Shown in pieces: positions 27,146 to 34,786 of a stretch of 64,000 bases of DNA. The notes below the pieces were generated by a model. The model saw only the letters and a program-made list of their open reading frames with translations, did not search any database and was not told where the DNA came from. The DNA is taken from NCBI GenBank assembly GCA_934643825.1, contig CAKUCW010000002.1, forward strand, positions 1 through 64,000, read 5' to 3'. Numbering within the stretch: position 1 is the first letter of the stretch; every line of letters starts with the position of its first letter. The translations under genes were made by a program, and so were the position numbers. This stretch comes from an uncultured Clostridia bacterium (GTDB lineage Bacteria > Bacillota > Clostridia > Christensenellales > Aristaeellaceae).

Positions 27146-27991
27146 TTATTCATTCCGAAGTTCGTGGATGAGTGCGCGTGTTTTTTCGAGCGCCTGCTGG
27201 CTTTGAAGCACGTTCTTCTGCACGCAGCCCAGATACAGCAGATCAAGCACCAGCAGTCCGGAATTGCGCGAGGTCATCGCGCCGATGCGCAGGGTGCTTT
27301 CCTCACTGGGGATGCACAGCGGGAAATCCGCCAGCCGTGCCAGCGGGTTGAGGTTGCCCTGCGTGACGGCGATGACCTTTGCGCCGCAGGCGTGGGCGCT
27401 CTGCGCGGCGAGGAGCGTTTCGCGTGTCATGCCGGAATAGCTGATGGCAATCACGGTGTCGTGCTTGTCAAGCAGCGCAGCGCTGGCGAGGCTGGTGTGA
27501 GAATCCGCATGATAAAAGACGGGAACGCCGATGCGGGAACACTTATACTGAAAATCCATGGCGAGCAGACCGGATGCGCCGACGCCGAAGAGAAAAACGC
27601 GGCGGGCGCCGAGAAGCGCGTCTATGGCGGATTGAAGGGTGGCGATGTTGATCATTTGATAGGTCAAAGCGGTGTTGCGCTGATGGGTCTTTTCCGCCTT
27701 GCTGATGATGGCGGCGAGATCGTCGTTTTCCAGAATGGCGCTGTTGAAAGCATCCGGCGCTGCCTGCGCGGATTCGCGGGCAAGGTCGAGCTTGAGCGCA
27801 GTAAAGCCTTTAAAGCCCAGCTTCTTGGCGAAGCGGACGACTGCGGCGGGCGAGGTATCGCAGGAAACCGAAAGCTCCTTGGCGTTCATGTGCATGGCGT
27901 CGCTTCCGTGGACGAGCAGATAATCCGCAATGCGCTTTTCGGTATCCGTCATGCTGTCCATACAGGCGCGGATGAGAAGGGTGCAGCTCAC
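27146..27991 (-). CDS. RpiR/MurR-family transcriptional regulator
   Basis: The 281-residue protein has an N-terminal helix-turn-helix (about 10-75, TDTEKRIADYLL and TSPAAVVRFAKKLGFKGF) and a SIS sugar-phosphate-binding domain (about 110-250, VFLFGVGASGLLAMDF). It probably senses MurNAc-6-phosphate and controls the divergent murQ-anmK operon and perhaps the serine hydrolase. The start is taken as GTG at 27991, nine bases after AAGGGG; an ATG at 28000 directly abuts that site and is less likely. Confidence 0.86.
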   Translation of the reverse strand: MSCTLLIRACMDSMTDTEKRIADYLLVHGSDAMHMNAKELSVSCDTSPAAVVRFAKKLGFKGFTALKLDLARESAQAAPDAFNSAILENDDLAAIISKAEKTHQRNTALTYQMINIATLQSAIDALLGARRVFLFGVGASGLLAMDFQYKCSRIGVPVFYHADSHTSLASAALLDKHDTVIAISYSGMTRETLLAAQSAHACGAKVIAVTQGNLNPLARLADFPLCIPSEESTLRIGAMTSRNSGLLVLDLLYLGCVQKNVLQSQQALEKTRALIHELRNE

Positions 27992-28023
27992 AAGAATCAT
28001 CCCCTTGACGTTTCTTCACTTTT

Positions 28024-28052
28024 ATCATACAGAATGGAGGGGAAAATGTAAA
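28024..28052 (-). promoter_or_regulatory. promoter of the RpiR-family gene
   Basis: On the minus strand TTTACA (28052-28047) and TATGAT (28029-28024) are spaced by 17 bases, close to the consensus for the main sigma factor. Confidence 0.6.
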
Positions 28053-28104
28053 GAGCGGATATGAGCAAAAGGAAAGAAGAACGCGAAAAAAACCGCGTCA
28101 AACT

Positions 28105-28117
28105 GAAATAAAATTTC
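28105..28117. promoter_or_regulatory. candidate RpiR/MurR operator
   Basis: GAAAT and ATTTC form a perfect inverted repeat with a three-base spacer, in the divergent region about 30 bases upstream of the murQ -35 element. A further GAAAT half-site lies at 28137. RpiR-family regulators often bind such short AT-rich palindromes. Confidence 0.45.
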
Positions 28118-28145
28118 GCCGTTTTCGATTTTGGATGAAATAGAA

Positions 28146-28174
28146 TTGACAGAACGGTGCCGATGCGGTAATCT
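28146..28174 (+). promoter_or_regulatory. promoter of murQ-anmK
   Basis: A perfect -35 TTGACA (28146-28151) and TAATCT (28169-28174) are separated by 17 bases. The predicted transcript begins close to the AAAGGAG ribosome site, giving a very short leader. Confidence 0.6.
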
Positions 28175-28196
28175 TATGGAAAAGGAGCTGAACGGA

Positions 28197-29114
28197 ATGG
28201 ACAACTATCTTTCTGGTCTGGCGACCGAACACGTCAATGAGGAAACTCAAAATTTGGATCGGTGTTCCACGCTGGATATGGTGGACATGATCAATCGGCA
28301 GGATGCGAAAGTTGCCGCCGCCGTCGCGCAGGAGAATAAGCAGATTGCCCACGCGGTCGATCTGATCTGCGCCGGGCTCGAAAAGGGCGGTCATCTGTAT
28401 TATCTGGGCGCGGGCACGTCCGGGCGTTTGGGCGTTTTGGACGCGTCGGAATGCGTGCCGACATTCGGCGTATCGCCCGAACTGGTGCAGGGATTTATCG
28501 CGGGCGGCGACACGGCGCTGCGCAACGCCGTTGAAGGCGCGGAGGATGACGCCGAGGCGGGCGCGGCGCTGGTGGACAGCCTGAACGCCGGCGAGCATGA
28601 CACGGTCGTCGGCATTTCCGCCAGCGGCAGTGCGCCGTTTGTCCGGGGTGCGCTCGTGCGGGCGCGGGAACGCGGCTGCGTGACGGTGGGACTCTGCACG
28701 AACAAGCCCAACAAATTGGAAGCGCTCTGCGACGTGACCATTGCGCCGGAGGTTGGCCCGGAGGTCATCAGCGGCTCGACGCGCATGAAGTCCGGCACGG
28801 CGCAGAAAATGGTGCTGAATATGCTCAGCACCTGCTCGATGGTCAAGCTCGGCAAGGTTTACGGCAACCTGATGGTCGATCTGCGTGCGAGCAATGTCAA
28901 GCTTCGCGACCGGGCGGTGCGGCTTGTGCGCCATGCGACGGGCGTTGAAGCGGATGCGGCGCAGGCGGCGCTGGATCAGGCGGATGGACACGTCAAGCTC
29001 GCGATCCTGATGATCAAGAGCGGACTGGATGCGCAGGCGGCGAAGCTCGCGCTTGAGAAGAGCGGCGGGCATCTTCGCGAAGCCATCGAAGCGGCGGGAG
29101 GGAAGAACGAATGA
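28197..29114 (+). CDS. murQ: N-acetylmuramic acid 6-phosphate etherase
   Basis: The 305-residue SIS-domain lyase splits MurNAc-6-phosphate to GlcNAc-6-phosphate and lactate in peptidoglycan recycling. The opening region (LATEHVNEETQNLDRCST), LGAGTSGRLGVLDASECVPT with an active-site glutamate, and SGSTRMKSGTAQKM are diagnostic. AAAGGAG precedes the ATG at 28197. It is first in the operon with anmK (ATGA overlap). No murP-type sugar phosphotransferase gene is present in the window. Confidence 0.96.
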   Translation: MDNYLSGLATEHVNEETQNLDRCSTLDMVDMINRQDAKVAAAVAQENKQIAHAVDLICAGLEKGGHLYYLGAGTSGRLGVLDASECVPTFGVSPELVQGFIAGGDTALRNAVEGAEDDAEAGAALVDSLNAGEHDTVVGISASGSAPFVRGALVRARERGCVTVGLCTNKPNKLEALCDVTIAPEVGPEVISGSTRMKSGTAQKMVLNMLSTCSMVKLGKVYGNLMVDLRASNVKLRDRAVRLVRHATGVEADAAQAALDQADGHVKLAILMIKSGLDAQAAKLALEKSGGHLREAIEAAGGKNE

Positions 29115-30295
29115 AAGAGGTTCGTCACGTTGTCGGTATGATGTCCGGCACGTCGGTAGACGGCGTGGATGCCGCGTTGGTGGAAATCAGCGGCACGGAC
29201 AGCGAGCCGAAGGTCAAGCTGCTGGCTTTTGAAAACAAGCCGTATCCGCCGCAGGTGCGCGAAAAGATCTTTTCGCTGTTCACGCCTGCGAATGCGACGG
29301 TGGACAAGGTCGGCTATATGAATTTCCTGCTCGGAGAAATCTATGCGAAATCTGCGCAGAGCGTCATCGAGAAGGCGGGCATGAAGCCGGAGGAGATCGA
29401 CGTCATCGGCTCTCACGGTCAGACCATTTGGCATGCGCCCATCCCCGAAAGCCCGGATGGCATCCCGGTCGCCTATACGGTTCAGATCGGAGAAGGCTCC
29501 GTGATTGCGGAGCGCACGGGCATTTTGACCGTATCCGATTTCCGCGTTGCCGATATGGCGGCGGGCGGACAGGGTGCACCGCTCGTTCCGTTTTCCGAAT
29601 ATCTGCTCTACCGCAGAGAAAAAGAGACGATTCTGCTCCAAAACATCGGCGGCATCGGCAATATGACCGTCATGCCCGCGGGCGCAAAGCCACGCGACGT
29701 GTTTGCCTTTGATACCGGCCCCGGCAACATGATCATCGACGCGGTGATTTCCGCTGTCACGGGCGGCGAAAAGACGTATGACGCGGGCGGCGAGACGGCG
29801 GCAAAGGGTAAAGTCTGCAATGCCCTGCTGGACATTCTCAAAGAAGAGCCGTATTATCGCCAGCCGCTGCCCAAAACGACGGGGCGCGAGCATTTCGGCG
29901 TGCAGTATACCGAGAAGATTCTCAGCTGGTGGAAGGAAACCCCCATTCCCGTGGAAGACCTTCTCGCGACGGTGACCGACCTGACCGCGTACTCCATCGC
30001 GGATGCGTATGAACGCTATGTTCTGCCGAAGTATCGGGCGAGTGAGATCATTGTCGGCGGCGGCGGAAGCTATAACGCGACGCTGCTTCGCTTTATGAAA
30101 GAGCGTTTTGCGCCGCATGGCGTCGCCGTGCGCACGCAGGAGGATCTCGGCTTGAGCAGCGACGCCAAAGAAGCGGTTGCCTTTGCGCTGATGGCGGACT
30201 GCTGCATGCGCGGCAGGGCGAATACGCTGCCCAGCGTCACCGGCGCGGAGCATCCCGCCGTAATGGGCAAAATATCTCAGCCGTATAAGGGGTAA
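29111..30295 (+). CDS. anmK: anhydro-N-acetylmuramic acid kinase
   Basis: The 394-residue kinase converts 1,6-anhydroMurNAc and ATP to MurNAc-6-phosphate, the substrate of MurQ. GMMSGTSVDGVDAALVEI at the N-terminus and FDTGPGNMIID are hallmark motifs. It follows murQ by ATGA overlap. AnmK implies uptake of anhydro-muropeptides made by lytic transglycosylases such as the one at 10587; this pathway is best known in Gram-negative bacteria. Confidence 0.96.
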   Translation: MKEVRHVVGMMSGTSVDGVDAALVEISGTDSEPKVKLLAFENKPYPPQVREKIFSLFTPANATVDKVGYMNFLLGEIYAKSAQSVIEKAGMKPEEIDVIGSHGQTIWHAPIPESPDGIPVAYTVQIGEGSVIAERTGILTVSDFRVADMAAGGQGAPLVPFSEYLLYRREKETILLQNIGGIGNMTVMPAGAKPRDVFAFDTGPGNMIIDAVISAVTGGEKTYDAGGETAAKGKVCNALLDILKEEPYYRQPLPKTTGREHFGVQYTEKILSWWKETPIPVEDLLATVTDLTAYSIADAYERYVLPKYRASEIIVGGGGSYNATLLRFMKERFAPHGVAVRTQEDLGLSSDAKEAVAFALMADCCMRGRANTLPSVTGAEHPAVMGKISQPYKG

Positions 30296-30327
30296 AAGCG
30301 GATAAGGGTAAATGGACTGCGATCCAA

Positions 30328-30357
30328 AGAGCCACCGGCATCGCCGGTGGCTTTCGT
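30328..30357 (+). terminator. probable terminator of murQ-anmK
   Basis: AGCCACCGGC and GCCGGTGGCT form a ten-pair stem around an AT loop followed by TTC, 33 bases after the anmK stop. The T-run is short, so strength is uncertain. Confidence 0.6.
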
Positions 30358-30424
30358 ATACAGGCGAAGTCATTTGGAAGCGCTTTCTTTGCATTGCGGC
30401 GGTTTTTGGGAGGAAAAGGGGCTT

Positions 30425-30575
30425 GAGCGTCAGTCAGGTGACGCTTCGCTCCCTGACTGATGAATGATTGATGCGCTTCGCGCATATGGGGGCGATAGGG
30501 CTGCCGCCCTAAAACCCGCCTGAGGGGGATTCCCCCCTCAGACTCCCATCTCCGCTTCGCGGCGGTTTTAAGAAG
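30425..30575. repeat. repeat family A copy
   Basis: The unit runs from GTCAGGTGACGCTTCGCTCC (with CAGTCAGG/CCTGACTG arms) through GATAGGGCTGCCGCCCTA and GAGGGGGATTCCCCCCTC to CTCCGCTTCGCGGCGGTT. Before it, GAGCCACCGGCATCGCCGGTGGCTTTC (30329-30355) is a hairpin with a short T-run that may end the murQ-anmK transcript. The 322-base gap holds no other gene. Confidence 0.75.
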
Positions 30576-30617
30576 GGAGTTTTAGAATGAAGAAAGACAA
30601 GAAGGTGAACAGCGGAC

Positions 30618-31529
30618 ATGAGTGAATCCCCAAAAGGAACAGCATACTATCATCTTCCGGGATTATTTGAATTCTACGAGTTATACAGCCGTTTTCTACC
30701 GCTATTTCGCGCCCATCGGGAATACTTCTACGACTGGTGCGACATTGGTTCCATCTACGGCGCCCCGGCGGACTGCATTTGGGGCGGCGGGCGAGCGGGT
30801 TTTGGCGAACAGGATGCGCGGGATGTTCTGGCGCTGATGAGAAAATACGGCAGATCAGCGCGGCTGACATTCAGCAATTCTCTACTCCGCGAGGAGCATC
30901 TGGCGGACAAAACATGCAATGCGCTTTGTGCGTTATTTGCGGAAGGCGATATGCCGGAAAACGGCGTCATCGTCCATTCGGATTTACTGCTTACATATTT
31001 AAAGCGGCAATATCCAAAGCTCTACTTCGTTTCCTCGACGACCAAGGTTCTGACGTCATTTCAGCAGTTCAGGCAAGAGGTTAAGCGGGAGAAATTTCGC
31101 TATGTCGTGCCGGATTTCAGGCTGAACAAGGCATTTGAACAGCTGAATTCCCTGAATGAACAGGAAAAAGCGAAGGTGGAATTCCTATGCAACGAATGCT
31201 GCTGGTTTGGCTGTGCGGACAGAAAAGCGTGTTACGAGGCGGTCAGCCTGAAAAATCTTGGAGAAAAGGCTCCTGAGCATCACTGCACAGCACCGGATGC
31301 CGAAGGCGGCTACCGCTTTTCCAAAGCGATGAAGAATCCGGGATTCATCGGCATAGACGACATTCGGAATCTTTATCTGCCGATGGGCTTTTCGCATTTC
31401 AAGATTGAAGGGCGGGGGCTGGGCAGTGCGCTGGTTTTGGAATTCCTGCTCTATTACATGACCAAGCCGGAATACCAGCTGCATGTCAGGGAAGCCATCT
31501 ATCTGGACAACATGCTGGATTTATTCTAA
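30618..31529 (+). CDS. U32-peptidase-like TIM-barrel protein
   Basis: The 303-residue soluble protein is of uncertain family. IDDIRNLYLPMGFSHFKIEGRG (about 249-270) resembles the end of the U32 peptidase barrel. NECCWFGCADRKACYEAV (about 190-207) supplies clustered cysteines where U32 proteins keep their conserved ones. U32 members act in protein or tRNA/ubiquinone hydroxylation or peptide cleavage, often with iron-sulfur clusters. Which applies here is unknown. AAGAAGGTGA precedes the ATG. It stands alone between a repeat block and the convergent DUF3343 gene. Confidence 0.55.
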   Translation: MSESPKGTAYYHLPGLFEFYELYSRFLPLFRAHREYFYDWCDIGSIYGAPADCIWGGGRAGFGEQDARDVLALMRKYGRSARLTFSNSLLREEHLADKTCNALCALFAEGDMPENGVIVHSDLLLTYLKRQYPKLYFVSSTTKVLTSFQQFRQEVKREKFRYVVPDFRLNKAFEQLNSLNEQEKAKVEFLCNECCWFGCADRKACYEAVSLKNLGEKAPEHHCTAPDAEGGYRFSKAMKNPGFIGIDDIRNLYLPMGFSHFKIEGRGLGSALVLEFLLYYMTKPEYQLHVREAIYLDNMLDLF

Positions 31530-31563
31530 TTAGGAAGTTTGGGTCAAAGGCGGCTGAGGCGCT

Positions 31564-31842
31564 TTACCGTTTTTCAAAAAGCGGCGTAAGCGTCAGGCGG
31601 CGTGTGCCATAGCCGTCTACGCGGTAGAAGCCGATGAGTGCGCTGGGATTCAGGCGGCGATAGACCTGCAGAACCTGCGGCGCATCGGTCAATTCAAAAC
31701 GAACCGACAGACCGCATCCGACGGCAACTTCCCGCGGTGTGGAGATGACACCGGCGGACAAACCGGCGCGATGCAGCGCGTCCTCCATCCGCAGCACCTG
31801 TGTACGCGAACGGAAAGAGGCAAGACCAAAGGATTCATTCAT
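31564..31842 (-). CDS. DUF3343 domain protein (putative Se/S carrier-like)
   Basis: The 92-residue protein matches the DUF3343 family: ALHRAGLSAGVISTPREV with a later cysteine in GCGLSVRF, a pattern shared with small sulfur/selenium carrier-like proteins. In many anaerobes this domain occurs beside cysteine-desulfurase-like enzymes and selenium genes. Here such an enzyme is divergently encoded 96 bases away. A role in selenium or sulfur trafficking is an inference from neighbourhood. Confidence 0.72.
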   Translation of the reverse strand: MNESFGLASFRSRTQVLRMEDALHRAGLSAGVISTPREVAVGCGLSVRFELTDAPQVLQVYRRLNPSALIGFYRVDGYGTRRLTLTPLFEKR

Positions 31843-31938
31843 GCGCGTTCCCTCCTGTGGGTCTAGCCTGCGGCAGACCTCATATACTCCACTGTATGAC
31901 GCCGCCGCAGGAACGGTGCGTCAAAAGGGGGATGCGCT

Positions 31939-33060
31939 TTGATCTATCTGGACAATGCGGCGACGAGTTTTCCCAAACCGCGATGCACGATCCGGGCGAT
32001 GGCGGATGCGCTTGAGCGGTGCGGCGCCAATCCGGGGCGGGCGGGGCATCAGCTATCGCTGGCGGCGGGGCGGATCATCGAGGAATGCCGCGAACAAATC
32101 GCGCAGATGATTGGGGAAAAGGATGCGTCGCGGATTGCGTTTGCCATGAACACGACGGATGCGCTCAATATGGCGATTCACGGCGCACTCAGGACGGGCG
32201 ACCATGTGATTTCCACGCTCATAGAGCATAACTCGGTTTTGCGTCCGCTATCGGAGCTTTCGCGCAGCGGTGTCATCACGCTGACGCTGATCCCGCCGGA
32301 TCAAAACGGCAGAATACAGGCGCAGGACGTGGAACGCGCTATCACATCCCGGACACGGCTCGTTGTCATGACGCACATGTCCAATGTTTTGGGCGTGGCG
32401 CAGGATGTCGCGGCGGTCGGCGCGGTATGCAGGCGGCGAAGGCTGCTGTTTTTGGTGGATGCGGCGCAGACGGCAGGGCACATGCCGCTTTGTCCGCGGG
32501 CATGGGAATGCACGATGCTTGCGCTGCCTGGGCACAAGGGGCTGCTCGGTCCGCACGGGACGGGGGCGCTTTGGGTCAAAGAAGGCATAACCCTGGCGCC
32601 TCTGCGTCAGGGCGGAACGGGTTCGGCATCCGAGAGCATGTTTCAGCCCAGAATGATGCCCGACAGCTTAGAGAGCGGAACGCTCAATCTGCCGGGCATT
32701 GCGGGATTCGGTTCAGGGATGCGCTTTGCGCTGGCGCATGAACGGGAAGCACACGAAACGGCATTGGCGCTATGCGAAATGATGCGCGACGCGCTGCTGG
32801 AAATCCCCGCCGTTCGGGTATACACGGAGAAGGGGGCGTCGCTGATAACGTTCAATATAGAAGGCATGGCGTCACAGGTTGTGGCGTCGCTTCTGGATGA
32901 AGCGGGCATTGCCGTACGAGGCGGGCTGCACTGTGCGCCGGGTGTACACCGCTGTTTGGGTACGCTGGAGGGCGGCGCTGTGCGTGTCAGTCCGGGGCTG
33001 ATGAACACAGCGGCAGATGCGCGGGCGCTGATTGAAGCTGTGGCAAAAATTGCGGGCTGA
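31939..33060 (+). CDS. class V aminotransferase, cysteine desulfurase family
   Basis: The 373-residue PLP enzyme opens with YLDNAATSFPKP and has the lysine site in LALPGHKGLLGPHGTG. RGGLHCAPGVHRCLG near the C-terminus includes the catalytic cysteine position. It should remove sulfur or selenium from (seleno)cysteine. The start is TTG at 31939, eight bases after AAAAGGGGGA; no ATG fits. The divergent DUF3343 gene supports a Se/S delivery role. It is distinct from housekeeping IscS by size and context. Confidence 0.88.
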   Translation: MIYLDNAATSFPKPRCTIRAMADALERCGANPGRAGHQLSLAAGRIIEECREQIAQMIGEKDASRIAFAMNTTDALNMAIHGALRTGDHVISTLIEHNSVLRPLSELSRSGVITLTLIPPDQNGRIQAQDVERAITSRTRLVVMTHMSNVLGVAQDVAAVGAVCRRRRLLFLVDAAQTAGHMPLCPRAWECTMLALPGHKGLLGPHGTGALWVKEGITLAPLRQGGTGSASESMFQPRMMPDSLESGTLNLPGIAGFGSGMRFALAHEREAHETALALCEMMRDALLEIPAVRVYTEKGASLITFNIEGMASQVVASLLDEAGIAVRGGLHCAPGVHRCLGTLEGGAVRVSPGLMNTAADARALIEAVAKIAG

Positions 33061-33260
33061 GCCCGCGATCACTTCCGCCGCAGTTTGAAAAAACAAGAAA
33101 GTCCTGCGCACGCGGGCGGTTTTGAGCAGTTGTCCATGCGTGAGTAAATGGGCTGAGCCCGCCGTCACTTCCGCCGCAGCTTGAAAAAACATGAAAATTT
33201 TGCACACGCGGGCGGTTTTGGCAACGACCTATGCATTAAAAAAAGCGGGCAGAGCCCGCT
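33056..33260. repeat. repeat family C, two tandem units
   Basis: Two units of about 98 bases share GGGCTGAGCCCGC, TCACTTCCGCCGCAG, TTGAAAAAACA and CACGCGGGCGGTTTTG. The palindromes GCGGGCTGAGCCCGC and GCGGGCAGAGCCCGC bound them. The first unit begins inside the end of the desulfurase gene. Related blocks lie at 42574-42745 and 57437-57600. Confidence 0.75.
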
Positions 33261-33261
33261 T

Positions 33262-33331
33262 CAGCTTGTTGACATAAGCAAACTTGGCTTGAATAGCAAA
33301 ATTAAGAAATTCAGCTATTCTTTCATTTGCG
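33262..33331 (+). repeat. 70-bp repeat family D, copy 1
   Basis: This 70-base unit is nearly identical (about nine in ten bases) to 42155-42224. It contains TTGACA near its start and the hairpin GAATAGC/GCTATTC. It is followed at once by a strong terminator, so a short transcript could be made from it, but no good -10 element is seen. Confidence 0.7.
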
Positions 33332-33335
33332 AAAA

Positions 33336-33378
33336 GGGCTATTCTCCCCCCTTCGGGGGAGAATAGCTTTTTGTCTAC
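33336..33378. terminator. strong bidirectional-looking terminator
   Basis: GGCTATTCTCCCCC and GGGGGAGAATAGC form a 13-pair stem with a CTTCG-type loop followed by TTTTTG on the plus strand. On the minus strand it follows the gene at 33402 and is trailed by CCCTTTTC. Confidence 0.85.
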
Positions 33379-33401
33379 AGTCTGAAGCGGGCAGAGCCCG
33401 C

Positions 33402-33875
33402 TTATTCAATGCCCGCGAAAAGGGCAACAATGGCATCGACTTCGTCGCGCAGCTCGGTCATCGATTCGGTCAGGACGCTGCCCGCCTGCAAGCGCTGCTC
33501 AGCGGCGTCGAGCGTGGTGATGCAGGCACTGAGCATGCTGTTATCCACGATAATCGTTCCCGCACCGTAGATATTGGAAGCGAGGGTATTCAGGCATTGG
33601 AGCGCATAAATATGGCTGCGGACATTGGCAAGAAGCGTCATGGTATTGGTGCCGCTGGATTGCGTCAGGCGGTAGACGGCAGACTGGGCTTCGTTTGTCT
33701 CACTCGTTGCGCGTGCCATGAGCGCTTCATGGGTTGCGCGGCTCACGCCGGAAACACGGACGTAGGAAAACGTGACGCCAGCCAGCGCGATAACCAGAAC
33801 AAAGATGACGACGCTCATGATGCGGATGGTCTGCTTGTTTTTGCGCTTGCCAGCGCCGGTTTGAAATGAATACAT
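33402..33875 (-). CDS. hypothetical single-pass membrane protein
   Basis: The 157-residue protein has a basic N-terminus (about 1-18), one membrane helix (about 19-42, MSVVIFVLVIALAGVTF) and a helical extracytoplasmic part with regular Ala/Leu/Thr spacing (about 50-150). This topology resembles the sensor region of chemoreceptors or four-helix-bundle sensors without an output domain. No family recognised. AAGGAGG precedes the ATG. Confidence 0.65.
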   Translation of the reverse strand: MYSFQTGAGKRKNKQTIRIMSVVIFVLVIALAGVTFSYVRVSGVSRATHEALMARATSETNEAQSAVYRLTQSSGTNTMTLLANVRSHIYALQCLNTLASNIYGAGTIIVDNSMLSACITTLDAAEQRLQAGSVLTESMTELRDEVDAIVALFAGIE

Positions 33876-33912
33876 GATAAACCTCCTTCATCGGAAAACG
33901 CTCACTGCCTCT

Positions 33913-33941
33913 ATTATAACACAACAGGCAAATGGGGTAAA
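33913..33941 (-). promoter_or_regulatory. promoter of the single-pass membrane protein gene
   Basis: On the minus strand TTTACC (33941-33936) and a perfect TATAAT (33918-33913) are spaced by 17 bases. Confidence 0.6.
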
Positions 33942-34047
33942 GGGGGAGAATATGGACGGAATATGGCGCGAATGTGGTGCCTGAATGCGAAAGAAAAGCG
34001 CAAATGAACGGCAAAGTGGAGAATAAATTCTAAATACGGCGTAAGAC

Positions 34048-34077
34048 TTGAAGAATGGGCGATGGATGGCGTATAAT
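34048..34077 (+). promoter_or_regulatory. promoter of cmk operon
   Basis: TTGAAG (34048-34053) and TATAAT (34072-34077) are separated by 18 bases, ending 31 bases before the cmk start. Confidence 0.6.
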
Positions 34078-34108
34078 AAGTCTATTATCATGGAGAGGGG
34101 AAACAAAT

Positions 34109-34786
34109 ATGCCTATGAATATCGCCATCGACGGACCGGTAGGCGCGGGAAAGTCTTCCATTGCCGATGCGGTGGCGCAGAAACTTCATATTTTGCATTT
34201 GGATACGGGCGCGATGTATCGCACGGTTGCGCTGTATATGCTGAGAAACGGAATTGATCCGCAGGATGAAGGCACGGTATCCGCTCATTGCGGCGAAGCG
34301 GATGTTCGCGTACGCTATGAAAACGGCGAACAGCGCACCTATCTGGGGGATGAGGACGTAACGGGACTCATCCGCACGGGCGAGGTTTCTGCCGCGGCGA
34401 GTGCGATTTCCAAGTGGGCGGCTGTGCGCCGTCGCATGGTTGCGGCTCAACGCGAAATCGCGGCGCAGGCGGATATGCTCATCGACGGGCGCGACATCGG
34501 AACGAACGTGCTGACCGATGCGCCGGTAAAGATCTTTTTGACCGCGACGCCGGAGGAGCGTGCGCTCCGCCGCTATCGTCAGCAGGTGGAAAAGGGCGAC
34601 ATGACGCCGTATGAACAGGTGCTTTCGGAGCTGAATGCGCGTGACGCGCAGGACATGAACCGCAAGACCGACCCGCTTCGTCAGGCGGAGGACGCCGTAC
34701 TCGTGGATTCCACGGAGATGACGCCCGAGCAGGTTGTAGACGCTATTGTGGAAATTGTGGAGAGAGTGTATGGAAAACGAGCATAA
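34109..34786 (+). CDS. cmk: cytidylate kinase
   Basis: The 225-residue (d)CMP kinase has P-loop IAIDGPVGAGKSS, the LDTGAMYRTVAL motif, the GRDIGTNVL motif and arginines in RALRRYRQQ. It makes (d)CDP for nucleic acid synthesis. The ATG at 34109 lies eight bases after GGAGAGGGG. It is the first gene of the conserved clostridial block cmk-plsC-ispH-rpsA and overlaps plsC by 17 bases. Confidence 0.96.
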   Translation: MPMNIAIDGPVGAGKSSIADAVAQKLHILHLDTGAMYRTVALYMLRNGIDPQDEGTVSAHCGEADVRVRYENGEQRTYLGDEDVTGLIRTGEVSAAASAISKWAAVRRRMVAAQREIAAQADMLIDGRDIGTNVLTDAPVKIFLTATPEERALRRYRQQVEKGDMTPYEQVLSELNARDAQDMNRKTDPLRQAEDAVLVDSTEMTPEQVVDAIVEIVERVYGKRA

